6,971 nt of DNA from Rhodobiaceae bacterium (lineage in GTDB: Bacteria > Pseudomonadota > Alphaproteobacteria > RS24), in the NCBI GenBank assembly GCA_002689195.1, contig NZFC01000036.1:1-6971 (forward strand), given 5' to 3'. This document shows, piece by piece, positions 1 through 6,335 of this stretch (its first letter is position 1; each line of letters begins with the position of its first letter). The notes below the pieces were generated by a model. It did no database searches and had not been told where the DNA came from. It was given only the letters and a program-made list of their open reading frames with translations. The position numbers were made by a program, and so were the translations under genes.

Positions 1-308
1 ACATCCAGAAAGGCTTCCGGACGGTTATTGCCGGCATTGTAGATAGCCAGTTCGAGCGGCAGGCCGCTTTTCGCCACGGTTTCTAGCGCGGCGTTGACCT
101 GCTCTACATTTGTTACATCGGCGAGCAGGGGTTCGGCCGAGCCGCCTTCGGCTTTGATGGCGTCAGCCACAGCCTCTATTTTTTCTGCAGTGCGTCCGTT
201 CACGAAAACATGATGTCCGGCGCGCGCGGCCTGATGGCACAGTTCGGCACCTACGCCATTGCGCGGGCCGACACCGAAAATTGCTGCTGCTGTTTTTACA
301 TCTGTCAT
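1..308 (-). CDS. SDR family NAD(P)-dependent oxidoreductase, N-terminal part (cut by window edge)
   Basis: The start is the ATG at 308-306, with a strong Shine-Dalgarno GAGGAG on the minus strand (complement of 316-321); 102 codons are visible before the window ends. The protein opens with a beta strand and a glycine-rich cofactor loop, GVGPRNGVG at residues 12-20, a variant of the classical SDR TGxxxGxG. Residues 37-39 are Asn-Gly-Arg, a basic position that in SDRs often goes with NADP(H) preference. Asp64-Val-Thr matches the adenine-contact strand, and Asn91-Ala-Gly matches the SDR NNAG motif. The catalytic Ser-Tyr-Lys lies beyond the window, so activity and substrate cannot be judged. The gene is divergent from dapA, with 113 bases between the two starts, so no functional link to lysine synthesis is implied. 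Family assignment is secure; the specific function is unknown. Confidence 0.9.
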   Translation of the reverse strand, partial: MTDVKTAAAIFGVGPRNGVGAELCHQAARAGHHVFVNGRTAEKIEAVADAIKAEGGSAEPLLADVTNVEQVNAALETVAKSGLPLELAIYNAGNNRPEAFLD

Positions 309-333
309 GGCTTAACTCCTCAAGTTGCGTTGC

Positions 334-361
334 TTGCCGCGGCGTCACGATGTGGTATGTT
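334..361 (+). promoter_or_regulatory. candidate sigma70-type promoter for dapA-smpB
   Basis: TTGCCG at 334-339 and TATGTT at 356-361 are separated by 16 bases, a reasonable housekeeping promoter in the 113-base divergent gap. Transcription would begin near 368, giving a leader of about 54 bases before the dapA ATG. The match is read by eye and the -10 box is imperfect. Confidence 0.33.
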
Positions 362-407
362 GCCGCTTAATTGAAGAGGTGCCAAGCCATTTTTGGCCGC
401 ACAAACG

Positions 408-412
408 TGAGG
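408..412 (+). promoter_or_regulatory. Shine-Dalgarno of dapA (decides start)
   Basis: TGAGG lies 9 bases upstream of the ATG at 422. This supports 422 over the in-frame TTG at 371, which would add 17 residues not expected in the family. Confidence 0.65.
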
Positions 413-421
413 CCCACACCA

Positions 422-1297
422 ATGCTGAGTGGATCCATTACCGCGCTGATAACACCGTTTCGCGATGGGCGGGTTGACGAAGAAGCGCTGCACGCGCTGG
501 TCGAGCGCCAGATCGACGCTGGCACGCACGGGCTGGTGCCGTGCGGCACGACGGGCGAGTCGCCGACATTGAGCCATGACGAGCATTTGCGCGTGGTGGA
601 AATTTGCATTGGCGCGGCGGCTGGTCGGGTGCCCATCATCGCCGGAACCGGCTCTAACGCGACGCAAGAAGCGCTTGATTTCACGCGACATGCCGAAAAT
701 GCAGGCGCGGCAGCCGCGCTCGTTGTTACGCCCTATTATAACAAGCCGACGCAAGCCGGGCTCATCGCGCATTTCACCGCGCTGAATGATGCGGTCGAGA
801 ACCTGCCGCTGATTATTTACAATATTCCTGGGCGCAGCGTGATTGATATGCAGGTCGAAACCATGGCGGAACTGGCGGCGCTCAAAAACATCGTCGGCGT
901 GAAAGACGCGACCGGCGATCTGGCGCGCGTTGCTACTCAAAGGCTGGCGTGCGGAGCTGATTTCATCCAGCTTTCGGGCGAAGACGCCACCGCTTTGGGC
1001 TTTAACGCGCAAGGCGGGCGCGGGTGCATTTCGGTGGCCGCAAATGTAGTGCCGGAGCTTTGCGCGGCGTTTCAAAATGCCAGCCTTGCCGGAGATATGG
1101 AAACCGCTCTGGCCCTGCAAGACAGACTGATGCCGCTGCACGAGGCTTTGTTTTGCGAAACCAGCCCGTCGCCGGTCAAATATGCCATGGCACGGCTGGG
1201 TTTGTGTGCCGAAGATATTCGCCTGCCGCTATTGCCAGCTAGCGCGATGGCCCGCGAGAAAGTCGACGCCGCTCTTGCGCGTCTAGATCTGGTCTGA
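422..1297 (+). CDS. dapA: 4-hydroxy-tetrahydrodipicolinate synthase (DapA)
   Basis: This cytosolic TIM-barrel aldolase condenses pyruvate with aspartate semialdehyde, the first committed step to diaminopimelate and lysine. The 291-residue product is close to the length of E. coli DapA. Visible family motifs are GTTGESPTL (42-50, with Thr43/Thr44 binding the pyruvate carboxylate), PYYNKPTQ (104-111, with Tyr106 as the partner-subunit tyrosine of the proton relay), YNIPGR (133-138, with Tyr133 and Arg138) and GVKDATGD (159-166, with Lys161 as the Schiff-base lysine). All catalytic residues expected from the E. coli enzyme are present. The start at 422 is chosen for its Shine-Dalgarno and for the typical opening [13 protein letters not shown]. 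The gene runs directly into smpB with a one-base TGATG overlap, so the two are almost certainly co-transcribed and translationally coupled. Nothing suggests decay or transfer. Related N-acetylneuraminate-lyase-type aldolases are less likely given the motif set. Confidence 0.96.
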   Translation: MLSGSITALITPFRDGRVDEEALHALVERQIDAGTHGLVPCGTTGESPTLSHDEHLRVVEICIGAAAGRVPIIAGTGSNATQEALDFTRHAENAGAAAALVVTPYYNKPTQAGLIAHFTALNDAVENLPLIIYNIPGRSVIDMQVETMAELAALKNIVGVKDATGDLARVATQRLACGADFIQLSGEDATALGFNAQGGRGCISVAANVVPELCAAFQNASLAGDMETALALQDRLMPLHEALFCETSPSPVKYAMARLGLCAEDIRLPLLPASAMAREKVDAALARLDLV

Positions 1298-1788
1298 TGT
1301 CCGCCAAAAGCGGTGGTCGCAAAAAATCATCTGCCGGCGATACGACCATCGTTGAAAACCGTCGGGCGCGGCGCGATTATGAAGTCGTCGATACGTTTGA
1401 AGCGGGGCTTGTACTGCAAGGCACGGAAGTCAAATCCTTGCGCGGCGGCAAAGCCAATCTGACCCATTCTTTCGCTTCCATCACAGATGGCGAAGGGTTT
1501 TTGATGAACGCTGATATTCCCGAATATTCCGCCGGCAACCGCAACAATCATAAGCCAACGCGCCCGCGCAAGCTTCTCATGCACCGGCGCGAACTTGACC
1601 GGCTGATGGCCGCCGTTCAGCGCGATGGCATGACCTTGGTGCCGCTGAAGCTGTATTTCAGCGATACGGGCCGCGTCAAACTGCTGCTGGGGCTGGCGCG
1701 AGGGCGCAAAAAAGCCGACAAGCGCGAGGCCGACAAGCAACGCGACTGGCAGCGCAATAAGGCACGTTTGCTGCGCGAACGCGGCTAA
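1297..1788 (+). CDS. smpB: SsrA (tmRNA)-binding protein SmpB
   Basis: SmpB binds tmRNA and the decoding centre of stalled ribosomes, allowing trans-translation to release the ribosome and tag the nascent peptide. The 163-residue product carries the whole family signature: Tyr28-Glu followed by [20 protein letters not shown] (32-51), the [20 protein letters not shown] stretch (71-90), [10 protein letters not shown] (91-100), and LVPLKLYF (114-121) leading into [19 protein letters not shown]. The C-terminal tail (136-163) is strongly basic; in the family it becomes a helix in the mRNA channel. A short Ser/Lys-rich N-terminus (1-20) precedes the core, as is usual. The ATG sits inside the dapA stop (TGATG), which implies re-initiation coupling. 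No ssrA gene is visible in this window. It ends 3 bases before the convergent UDG gene. Confidence 0.97.
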   Translation: MSAKSGGRKKSSAGDTTIVENRRARRDYEVVDTFEAGLVLQGTEVKSLRGGKANLTHSFASITDGEGFLMNADIPEYSAGNRNNHKPTRPRKLLMHRRELDRLMAAVQRDGMTLVPLKLYFSDTGRVKLLLGLARGRKKADKREADKQRDWQRNKARLLRERG

Positions 1789-1794
1789 GTTTTA
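1770..1794 (+). terminator. possible weak intrinsic terminator at the smpB 3' end
   Basis: The last smpB codons can form a 6-bp stem, 1770-1775 with 1780-1785, including one G-U pair, closed by a CGAA loop. It is followed by TAAGTTTTA. The U-run is short and starts 4-5 bases after the stem, so termination would be weak. The stem lies inside the smpB coding end, and its tail reaches the stop codon of the opposite gene. Confidence 0.3.
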
Positions 1795-2445
1795 CTTGAG
1801 GTTAAGGTCGCTGCGAATGGCGGCAAAAACGGCTTCGAACATTTCAGCCGTTAAACGGCCCGTATTGGTGTTGTAGCGCGAGCAGTGATAGCTGTCATAA
1901 AGGTTTATGTCGCCCAAGCGGTGGCGCGCGCCATGCACGAAAGGCGCATCTTTCAGCCGCACATCCAAAGCCCGCAACACGCTTTCGTGGGCAATACGCC
2001 CCAGACACACCACGGCCTGCAGGTTTTGTTGCGCCGCCAGCCGTGCCTTCAGAAATTGTCGGCACATGGTAATTTCCGCACCAATAGGCTTGTTTTGCGG
2101 CGGCACGCAACGCACGGCATTGGTAATCATGCACGCCTTCAGGGTCAGCCCGTCATCGGCATGTTTGTCATAGCGGTCATTTGAAAAGCCATATTTTGCC
2201 AATGTTTCATAGAGCAGATCGCCCGCCCAGTCGCCGGTAAACGGGCGGCCCGTGCGGTTAGCGCCGGTCACGCCGGGGGCCAGCCCGACAATGAGCAATT
2301 TCGCGTCATCGGCGCCAAAACACGGCACAGCCCCGTTAAACCAGTCCGGATTTTCTTTCGCGTTTTCGTCGCGATAGCTGGCAAGCCGCGGGCATAAACG
2401 GCAATCTTTTGGCGGGTTTGCGGGGGTGTCCATAGTCGGGGTCAT
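1792..2445 (-). CDS. uracil-DNA glycosylase, family 5 (UDGb-like, iron-sulfur)
   Basis: This enzyme excises uracil and related deaminated bases from DNA to start base-excision repair. The predicted 217-residue product has four cysteines placed as in the Fe-S cluster of family 4/5 glycosylases: Cys15 and Cys18 (CRLC), Cys113 (NAVRCVPPQNKP) and Cys128. Motif 1 is GLAPGVTGANRTGRPFTGD (54-72); GLAPG rather than GEAPG points to family 5. The C-terminal motif is YHCSRYNTNTGRL (186-198), where many relatives have HPS. Start choice: a GTG further upstream would overlap folK. The ATG at 2445 is preferred because a good promoter puts the transcript start at or one base before it; the ATG at 2433 is an alternative. 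Neither has a recognisable Shine-Dalgarno. The gene opposes its neighbours and so forms its own transcription unit. Family 4 is the only serious alternative. Confidence 0.93.
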   Translation of the reverse strand: MTPTMDTPANPPKDCRLCPRLASYRDENAKENPDWFNGAVPCFGADDAKLLIVGLAPGVTGANRTGRPFTGDWAGDLLYETLAKYGFSNDRYDKHADDGLTLKACMITNAVRCVPPQNKPIGAEITMCRQFLKARLAAQQNLQAVVCLGRIAHESVLRALDVRLKDAPFVHGARHRLGDINLYDSYHCSRYNTNTGRLTAEMFEAVFAAIRSDLNLK

Positions 2446-2452
2446 GGGAAGA

Positions 2453-2480
2453 AGTATAGCCGCAAGCGCCTTGCCATCAA
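2453..2480 (-). promoter_or_regulatory. promoter of the UDG gene (leaderless start predicted)
   Basis: On the minus strand, TTGATG (complement of 2475-2480) and TATACT (complement of 2453-2458) are separated by 16 bases. The -10 box is one mismatch from TATAAT. Seven bases separate it from the A of the ATG at 2445, so transcription should start at or one base before the start codon, consistent with the lack of a Shine-Dalgarno. Confidence 0.6.
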
Positions 2481-2499
2481 GCGGCGACTGGCGTATGGG
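2471..2499 (+). promoter_or_regulatory. promoter of folK (leaderless start predicted)
   Basis: TTGCCA at 2471-2476 and TATGGG at 2494-2499 are separated by 17 bases. Six bases separate the -10 box from the ATG at 2506, so the expected +1 is the A of the start codon. The -35 box overlaps the opposite-strand -35 of the UDG promoter. The -10 match is poorer than that of the UDG promoter. Confidence 0.42.
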
Positions 2500-2505
2500 C
2501 TGTCT

Positions 2506-3009
2506 ATGCAGGAAAAACACGCGACATTTCTGGCTCTGGGCAGCAATTTACCAGCCAGCTATGCCTCCAGTGTCGATTTATTGGAGAGTGCCATTAACGC
2601 AATCGCCGCCGCCCGCGTGCGGGTTATCGCCGCGTCTTCGTTTTACCGCACACGGCCCTTGGGCCCGTCTCAACCCGATTTCGTCAACCTTGTACTGAAG
2701 GTCGATACGGTTTTGGGCGCGCGCGGGTTGCTTCACGAAATGCAGCGCATCGAAGCCGCGTTTGGGCGCGCACGCGAGGTGAGATGGGGGCCGCGCACGC
2801 TCGATATCGACCTGCTCAGCATGCCCACCGGAAGTGCGGGGCCAGACCCGCTTTTGCCGCATGGCGGGATGCATCAACGCGGGTTTGTTCTCTACCCTTT
2901 GAGCGAAATTGCCCCGGGGTGGCGGCATCCGGTGTCGGGTCTTCCAATTTTCCAGCTAATCCGCGGTTTGCCAGCCGCTGAGCGCGCCGGTATCACCCGT
3001 CTGGCGTGA
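2506..3009 (+). CDS. folK: 2-amino-4-hydroxy-6-hydroxymethyldihydropteridine pyrophosphokinase (HPPK)
   Basis: FolK transfers pyrophosphate from ATP to 6-hydroxymethyl-dihydropterin, the step before dihydropteroate synthase in folate synthesis; it acts in the cytosol. The 167-residue product begins with the family opening FLALGSNL (8-15). SSFYRTRPLG (44-53) is the substrate loop region, QPDFVN (56-61) follows it, and RWGPRTLDIDLL (93-104) is the HPPK signature, with Asp100 and Asp102 binding Mg2+ and Arg97 contacting ATP. LPHGGMHQRGFVLYPL (117-132) carries His119 and Arg125. The usual HPR at this last site is HGG here, a mild deviation. No folB or folP gene is adjacent, so this is a stand-alone folate gene placed ahead of rpoZ. 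There is no Shine-Dalgarno before the ATG, which agrees with a leaderless transcript. Its transcription probably reads on toward rpoZ across 78 bases with no terminator seen. Confidence 0.95.
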   Translation: MQEKHATFLALGSNLPASYASSVDLLESAINAIAAARVRVIAASSFYRTRPLGPSQPDFVNLVLKVDTVLGARGLLHEMQRIEAAFGRAREVRWGPRTLDIDLLSMPTGSAGPDPLLPHGGMHQRGFVLYPLSEIAPGWRHPVSGLPIFQLIRGLPAAERAGITRLA

Positions 3010-3087
3010 TGATTTTGCTTGCTTCACACTGCCAACACGGGCTATGACCTATCTTCATAAATCATAATTTGCTGTTAGGACATATCG

Positions 3088-3495
3088 ATGGCCCGTGTAA
3101 CCGTAGAGGACTGCGTAGACAAGGTAACCAACAGGTTCGAACTTGTGCTTTTTGCCGCCCATCGTGCGCGCGGCATGTCGGCAGGTGCTGAGCTGCTTGT
3201 CGAGCGCGACAATGATAAAAACCCGGTTGTGGCTTTGCGCGAAATTGCCGATGAAAAACTGGTGCCCGATGAGGTGCGCGAAGATCTAATCGGCTCGCTG
3301 CAAAAGCAAGTTGATGTAGACGAGCCCGAAGAAGATGTGGTGGCTCCGGCCGCCGCGCCAAGCGATGACGCAAATTCATCTCAGGAAGAGATGACGACGA
3401 TGAGCGAGGATGATATCCTGACAGCACTTCAGGCGCTTGAAGATATGGCGCCGAAAGAACGCAGCGACGGTGGCAGAAACGATATCTCCGATTAA
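3088..3495 (+). CDS. rpoZ: DNA-directed RNA polymerase omega subunit
   Basis: Omega is a small RNA polymerase subunit that wraps the beta-prime C-terminus, aids assembly and, in E. coli, forms ppGpp-binding site 1 with beta-prime. The 135-residue product starts [20 protein letters not shown], the canonical omega N-terminus, followed by AAHRAR (23-28) and [12 protein letters not shown] (45-56). Ala2-Arg3, which contact ppGpp in the E. coli site, are present. Beyond residue 78 the protein is an acidic, Ala/Pro/Ser-rich linker ending in a short putative helix ([12 protein letters not shown], 106-117), an extension common in alphaproteobacterial omegas. The ATG has AGGA (3077-3080) 7 bases upstream. 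The rsh gene follows after 31 bases, so the two are probably one operon. I saw no convincing promoter in the AT-richer gap before rpoZ (3010-3087). Confidence 0.95.
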   Translation: MARVTVEDCVDKVTNRFELVLFAAHRARGMSAGAELLVERDNDKNPVVALREIADEKLVPDEVREDLIGSLQKQVDVDEPEEDVVAPAAAPSDDANSSQEEMTTMSEDDILTALQALEDMAPKERSDGGRNDISD

Positions 3496-3499
3496 AGTT

Positions 3500-3518
3500 T
3501 CCGTCCCGGCGACGGAGG
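3500..3518 (+). promoter_or_regulatory. hairpin sequestering the rsh Shine-Dalgarno
   Basis: In the 31-base rpoZ-rsh gap, 3500-3505 pairs with 3511-3516 (six Watson-Crick pairs, mostly G-C) around a CCGGC loop. The 3' arm contains the first three bases of GGAGG (3514-3518), the Shine-Dalgarno placed 8 bases before the ATG at 3527. No U-run follows, so this is not an intrinsic terminator. A role in limiting translation is inference. Confidence 0.45.
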
Positions 3519-3526
3519 CTTAAGGC

Positions 3527-5725
3527 ATGATGCGTCAATACGAGCTTGTTGATCGGGTCGTCAGCTATGAACCGGCGGCAGACGAAGACCTGCTCAATCG
3601 TGCCTATATTTATGCAACTAAAAAACACGGCGACCAGAAGCGCGCTTCCGGCGACCCGTATTTCTCGCATCCTGTTGAGGTGGCTGGCATTCTGACAGAT
3701 TTGCGTCTGGATACGGCAAGCATCGCAACCGCTTTATTGCACGACACGCTCGAAGACACTGACGCGACCTATGGCGAAATTCAAAAGCTGTTCGGCGCAG
3801 AAATCGCCGAGCTGGTCAATGGCGTCACCAAACTTTCCAAGCTGGAAATGTCGTCGCAGGACACGGCTCAAGCTGAAAACTTCCGCAAGCTGCTGCTTGC
3901 CACCGCCAATGATGTTCGCATTTTGCTGGTCAAGCTGGCCGACCGTTTACACAATATGCGGACGCTGCATTTCATAAAATCCGATGATAAGCGCCAGCGC
4001 ATTGCCCACGAGACGCTGGATATTTTCGCACCGCTCGCCGGGCGCATGGGCATGCAGGCGTTTCGTGAGGAATTGGAAGACCTTTCGTTTGGCGAGATTA
4101 ACGCAAATGCGCGCGACCTATTGCTCGAACGCTTGAGCAATTTGAACGAACAAAGCGGCGATATGCTGAACGAGATTGCCTATACATTCAGTTCGTTGCT
4201 CGCCTCGCGCGGGCTCAAGGCCAGTGTCTACGGGCGACAGAAGCGGCCATTTTCCATCTGGCGGAAAATGCAGCATAAGTCGATATCGCTGGAACAGCTT
4301 TCCGATATTTTCGGCTATCGCATCATCACGGCGGATGAGGATAGCTGCTACCGCGCGCTGGGCGTGTTGCACCGCGAGTTCAGATATGTTCCCGGTCGCT
4401 ATAAGGATTATATTTCAACGCCCAAGCTCAATGGCTATCAATCGCTGCACACCACCGTTATCGGGCCGAATAATCAGCGCGTGGAAATCCAGATACGCAC
4501 CGAGCAAATGCACGAGGTCGCCGAAAACGGCGTTGCCGCGCATTGGGTGTATAAGGAAGGCGATGAGGCAGCGCCCGATGCCCGCAAGCTTGATCCCTTC
4601 ACCTGGTTGCAGGACATGATCCAGCAATTACAGACCGGCGAAACGGCTGAAGAGTTCATGGAAAACACCAAGCTTGAACTGTTCAACGATCAGGTCTTCT
4701 GCTTCACGCCGAAGGGACGCCTTATCGCCCTGCCGCGCGGGGCAACCGCGCTCGACTTTGCCTATGCGGTGCATACGGCGATTGGCAATAATTGTGCGGG
4801 CGTTCGCATTAACGGGCGGCGTTTGCCATTTCGCACGCTCATCAAAAACGGCGACGAGATTGAAATTATTCGCGGGGAATCCCAGCTTCCAAGTGAAAGC
4901 TGGCTGCATCACGCAACAACGGGCAAGGCGCGCGCCGCCATTCGGCAGGCTTTGCGCGAGCGGCAGACGGCGGGATATGCCGATCTGGGCGCTGAAATGG
5001 TCGCCAGCCTGTTTTCCTCCGAAGGCCATGAGTATACGCGCGAGCTTTCCGAGCGTGCGCGCGGTGTTTTGGAATATGATACGCTGAACAGCCTGCATGC
5101 CGATGTTGGCCGCGGGCATCTGCCAGCGGCGGAAGTTTTGCTGGCCGCCCGACCCAAGGGCCGCGGCACACGCCGTCCGTCGCGGCTGGCCGGTGCCATG
5201 CGCTCGCTGATTTCTTATCCCCGACAGGAAGCCCATGACGATCCTGTCGCAGTGCCGGTCAATGGCAATCTTTATGGCTCGGTGGTGCGTATTGCGCCGG
5301 ATTGCTACCCGCTGCCTGGCGATGAGATTGTCGGCATTGTGACCATGGGCGACGGTGTGGTGGTGTATCCGGTGGGCGCGCCCGCGCTCGACCAGTTTGA
5401 AGAACAGCCCGAACGCTGGGTTGCTATGCGGTGGGACAGTGCGACGATGAACGAGGCGCGCTTGTTTGACTCACGCCTGAACCTGACCGTTGTGAACCGC
5501 ACGGGCTCGCTGAGCATTGTCGCGCAGACTATCGCTGATTTTGACGCCAATATTGCCAATCTGGCACTGACCCAGCGCGATCAGGATTTTTGCGATCTCA
5601 CGCTTGATATTGAGGTCAGAGATGTTCAGCATGCCGAAAAATTGGTCAAAGCATTGCAGGGCAGTTCGGTGGTAAGTGCGGCGTCGCGTCAGTTAACCGG
5701 TGAAGCATCACTTTCCAGAGATTAA
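3527..5725 (+). CDS. bifunctional (p)ppGpp synthetase/hydrolase, RelA/SpoT (Rsh) family
   Basis: Rsh enzymes make ppGpp/pppGpp from ATP and GDP/GTP under stress and hydrolyse them otherwise. The 732-residue product has the full long-RSH layout. The HD hydrolase domain (about 20-200) has His48 (YFSHPVEVA), His72-Asp73 with Glu76-Asp77 (LLHDTLEDT), and LADRLHNMRTL (137-147). The synthetase domain (about 225-345) has SIWRKM, Asp260 before FGYR, GRYKDYISTPKLNGYQSLHT and Glu320 in EIQIRTEQMHE. TGS is at about 385-450 and a C-terminal ACT domain at about 650-722. Both catalytic sites keep their key residues, so bifunctionality is likely. The region between TGS and ACT is unusual: it retains DCYPLPGDEIVGI but not the cysteine pair, and lacks the later Asp-Cys. 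Tandem ATGs occur at 3527 and 3530; the first has GGAGG 8 bases upstream. It is named relA, spoT or rsh in different genomes. It sits 4 bases before pyrE. Confidence 0.96.
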   Translation: MMRQYELVDRVVSYEPAADEDLLNRAYIYATKKHGDQKRASGDPYFSHPVEVAGILTDLRLDTASIATALLHDTLEDTDATYGEIQKLFGAEIAELVNGVTKLSKLEMSSQDTAQAENFRKLLLATANDVRILLVKLADRLHNMRTLHFIKSDDKRQRIAHETLDIFAPLAGRMGMQAFREELEDLSFGEINANARDLLLERLSNLNEQSGDMLNEIAYTFSSLLASRGLKASVYGRQKRPFSIWRKMQHKSISLEQLSDIFGYRIITADEDSCYRALGVLHREFRYVPGRYKDYISTPKLNGYQSLHTTVIGPNNQRVEIQIRTEQMHEVAENGVAAHWVYKEGDEAAPDARKLDPFTWLQDMIQQLQTGETAEEFMENTKLELFNDQVFCFTPKGRLIALPRGATALDFAYAVHTAIGNNCAGVRINGRRLPFRTLIKNGDEIEIIRGESQLPSESWLHHATTGKARAAIRQALRERQTAGYADLGAEMVASLFSSEGHEYTRELSERARGVLEYDTLNSLHADVGRGHLPAAEVLLAARPKGRGTRRPSRLAGAMRSLISYPRQEAHDDPVAVPVNGNLYGSVVRIAPDCYPLPGDEIVGIVTMGDGVVVYPVGAPALDQFEEQPERWVAMRWDSATMNEARLFDSRLNLTVVNRTGSLSIVAQTIADFDANIANLALTQRDQDFCDLTLDIEVRDVQHAEKLVKALQGSSVVSAASRQLTGEASLSRD

Positions 5726-5729
5726 AAAA

Positions 5730-6314
5730 ATGAAACATGAAACCGTTCTAAAAGAATTCAGAGATGCCGATGCTTTGCTTGACGGGCATTTCGTTCTTTC
5801 TTCCGGCTTGCACAGCAGAAACTACCTGCAATGTGCCAAAGTGTTGATGGACCCTAAACGCGCGGCGCGGCTGGCACGCGCTCTTGCGAAGCAAATTCGT
5901 GAAAATGTGAGCGGCGATATTGATTGCGTCGTGTCACCGGCTATGGGCGGTGTGCTGATCGGCTATGAAGTGGCGCGCCAGCTCGGTGTGCGGTCGATGT
6001 TTTTGGAGCGCGTCGATGGCGCGTTTACTTTGCGACGGGGGTTTGAACTGGCCGGTAAGCCGCGCGTGGTTATGGTCGAAGATATTGTGACAACGGGTCT
6101 GTCTTCGCGCGAGGCGATTACCAGCATTCGCGCGCTTGGCGGACGTGTGGTCGGGGCTGGTTGCCTGATCGACCGCTCTGGCGGCAAGGCGAAAATCGGT
6201 GTGCGCCTCACGGCGTTGGCGCGGTTAACCATTGAGACATTTGCGCCCGATTGCGTGCCCGATGATCTAAAACATGTGCCGCCGGTTAAGCCCGGCAGCC
6301 GCGGCTTGGTTTAA
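5730..6314 (+). CDS. pyrE: orotate phosphoribosyltransferase
   Basis: PyrE converts orotate and PRPP to orotidine 5'-monophosphate in de novo pyrimidine synthesis. The 194-residue product, starting at the ATG at 5730, shows FVLSSGLHSRNYLQCA (21-36), an OPRT N-terminal substrate region, then VSPAMGGVLIGYEVAR (68-83), FLERVDGAFTLRRGF (91-105) and the PRPP-binding motif VVMVEDIVTTGLSSREAI (113-130). The usual TTGGS is TTGLSS here, a form I recall from other alphaproteobacteria. A GTG at 5700 inside rsh would add ten residues without support, so 5730 is preferred. The rsh stop lies 4 bases upstream; an A-run of seven bases (5724-5730) joins the stop to the ATG, and the only Shine-Dalgarno-like bases are AGAGA near 5717-5721. 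Co-transcription with rsh is very likely. Confidence 0.95.
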   Translation: MKHETVLKEFRDADALLDGHFVLSSGLHSRNYLQCAKVLMDPKRAARLARALAKQIRENVSGDIDCVVSPAMGGVLIGYEVARQLGVRSMFLERVDGAFTLRRGFELAGKPRVVMVEDIVTTGLSSREAITSIRALGGRVVGAGCLIDRSGGKAKIGVRLTALARLTIETFAPDCVPDDLKHVPPVKPGSRGLV

Positions 6315-6335
6315 CCGGAGCGCGGGCTTACAAAC

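Noticed and set aside
381..397. Small hairpin (GCCAA/TTGGC) in the dapA leader, considered as a riboswitch or attenuator
   Set aside because: It has only five base pairs, no leader peptide and no competing terminator, and it resembles no lysine-riboswitch architecture.
320..1141. 273-codon open frame on the minus strand opposite dapA
   Set aside because: It lies entirely antisense to a clearly conserved dapA gene, is rich in Arg/His/Gln as expected of a GC-rich shadow frame, and shows no recognisable domain.
2446..2520. Upstream GTG extension of the UDG gene by 25 codons
   Set aside because: It would run into folK and across both promoters, the added residues have no family counterpart, and a promoter with its start site at the ATG at 2445 argues against it.
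3010..3087. Dedicated rpoZ promoter in the folK-rpoZ gap
   Set aside because: The gap is AT-richer and has fragments such as TTGCTT, TTCACA, TATGAC and TATCTT, but no pair has an acceptable 16-18 base spacing, so I do not call one.
3500..3516. Intrinsic terminator between rpoZ and rsh
   Set aside because: The stem is followed by GGCTTAAGGC, not a U-run, and the genes are 31 bases apart, so read-through is far more likely.
3062..3670. 202-codon minus-strand frame across rpoZ and the rsh start
   Set aside because: It is antisense to two well-supported genes, and its composition (Arg, Pro, His, Cys-rich) is that of a shadow frame.
4628..5236. 202-codon minus-strand frame inside rsh
   Set aside because: It is antisense to the conserved TGS-to-helical region of Rsh and has no coding signature of its own.
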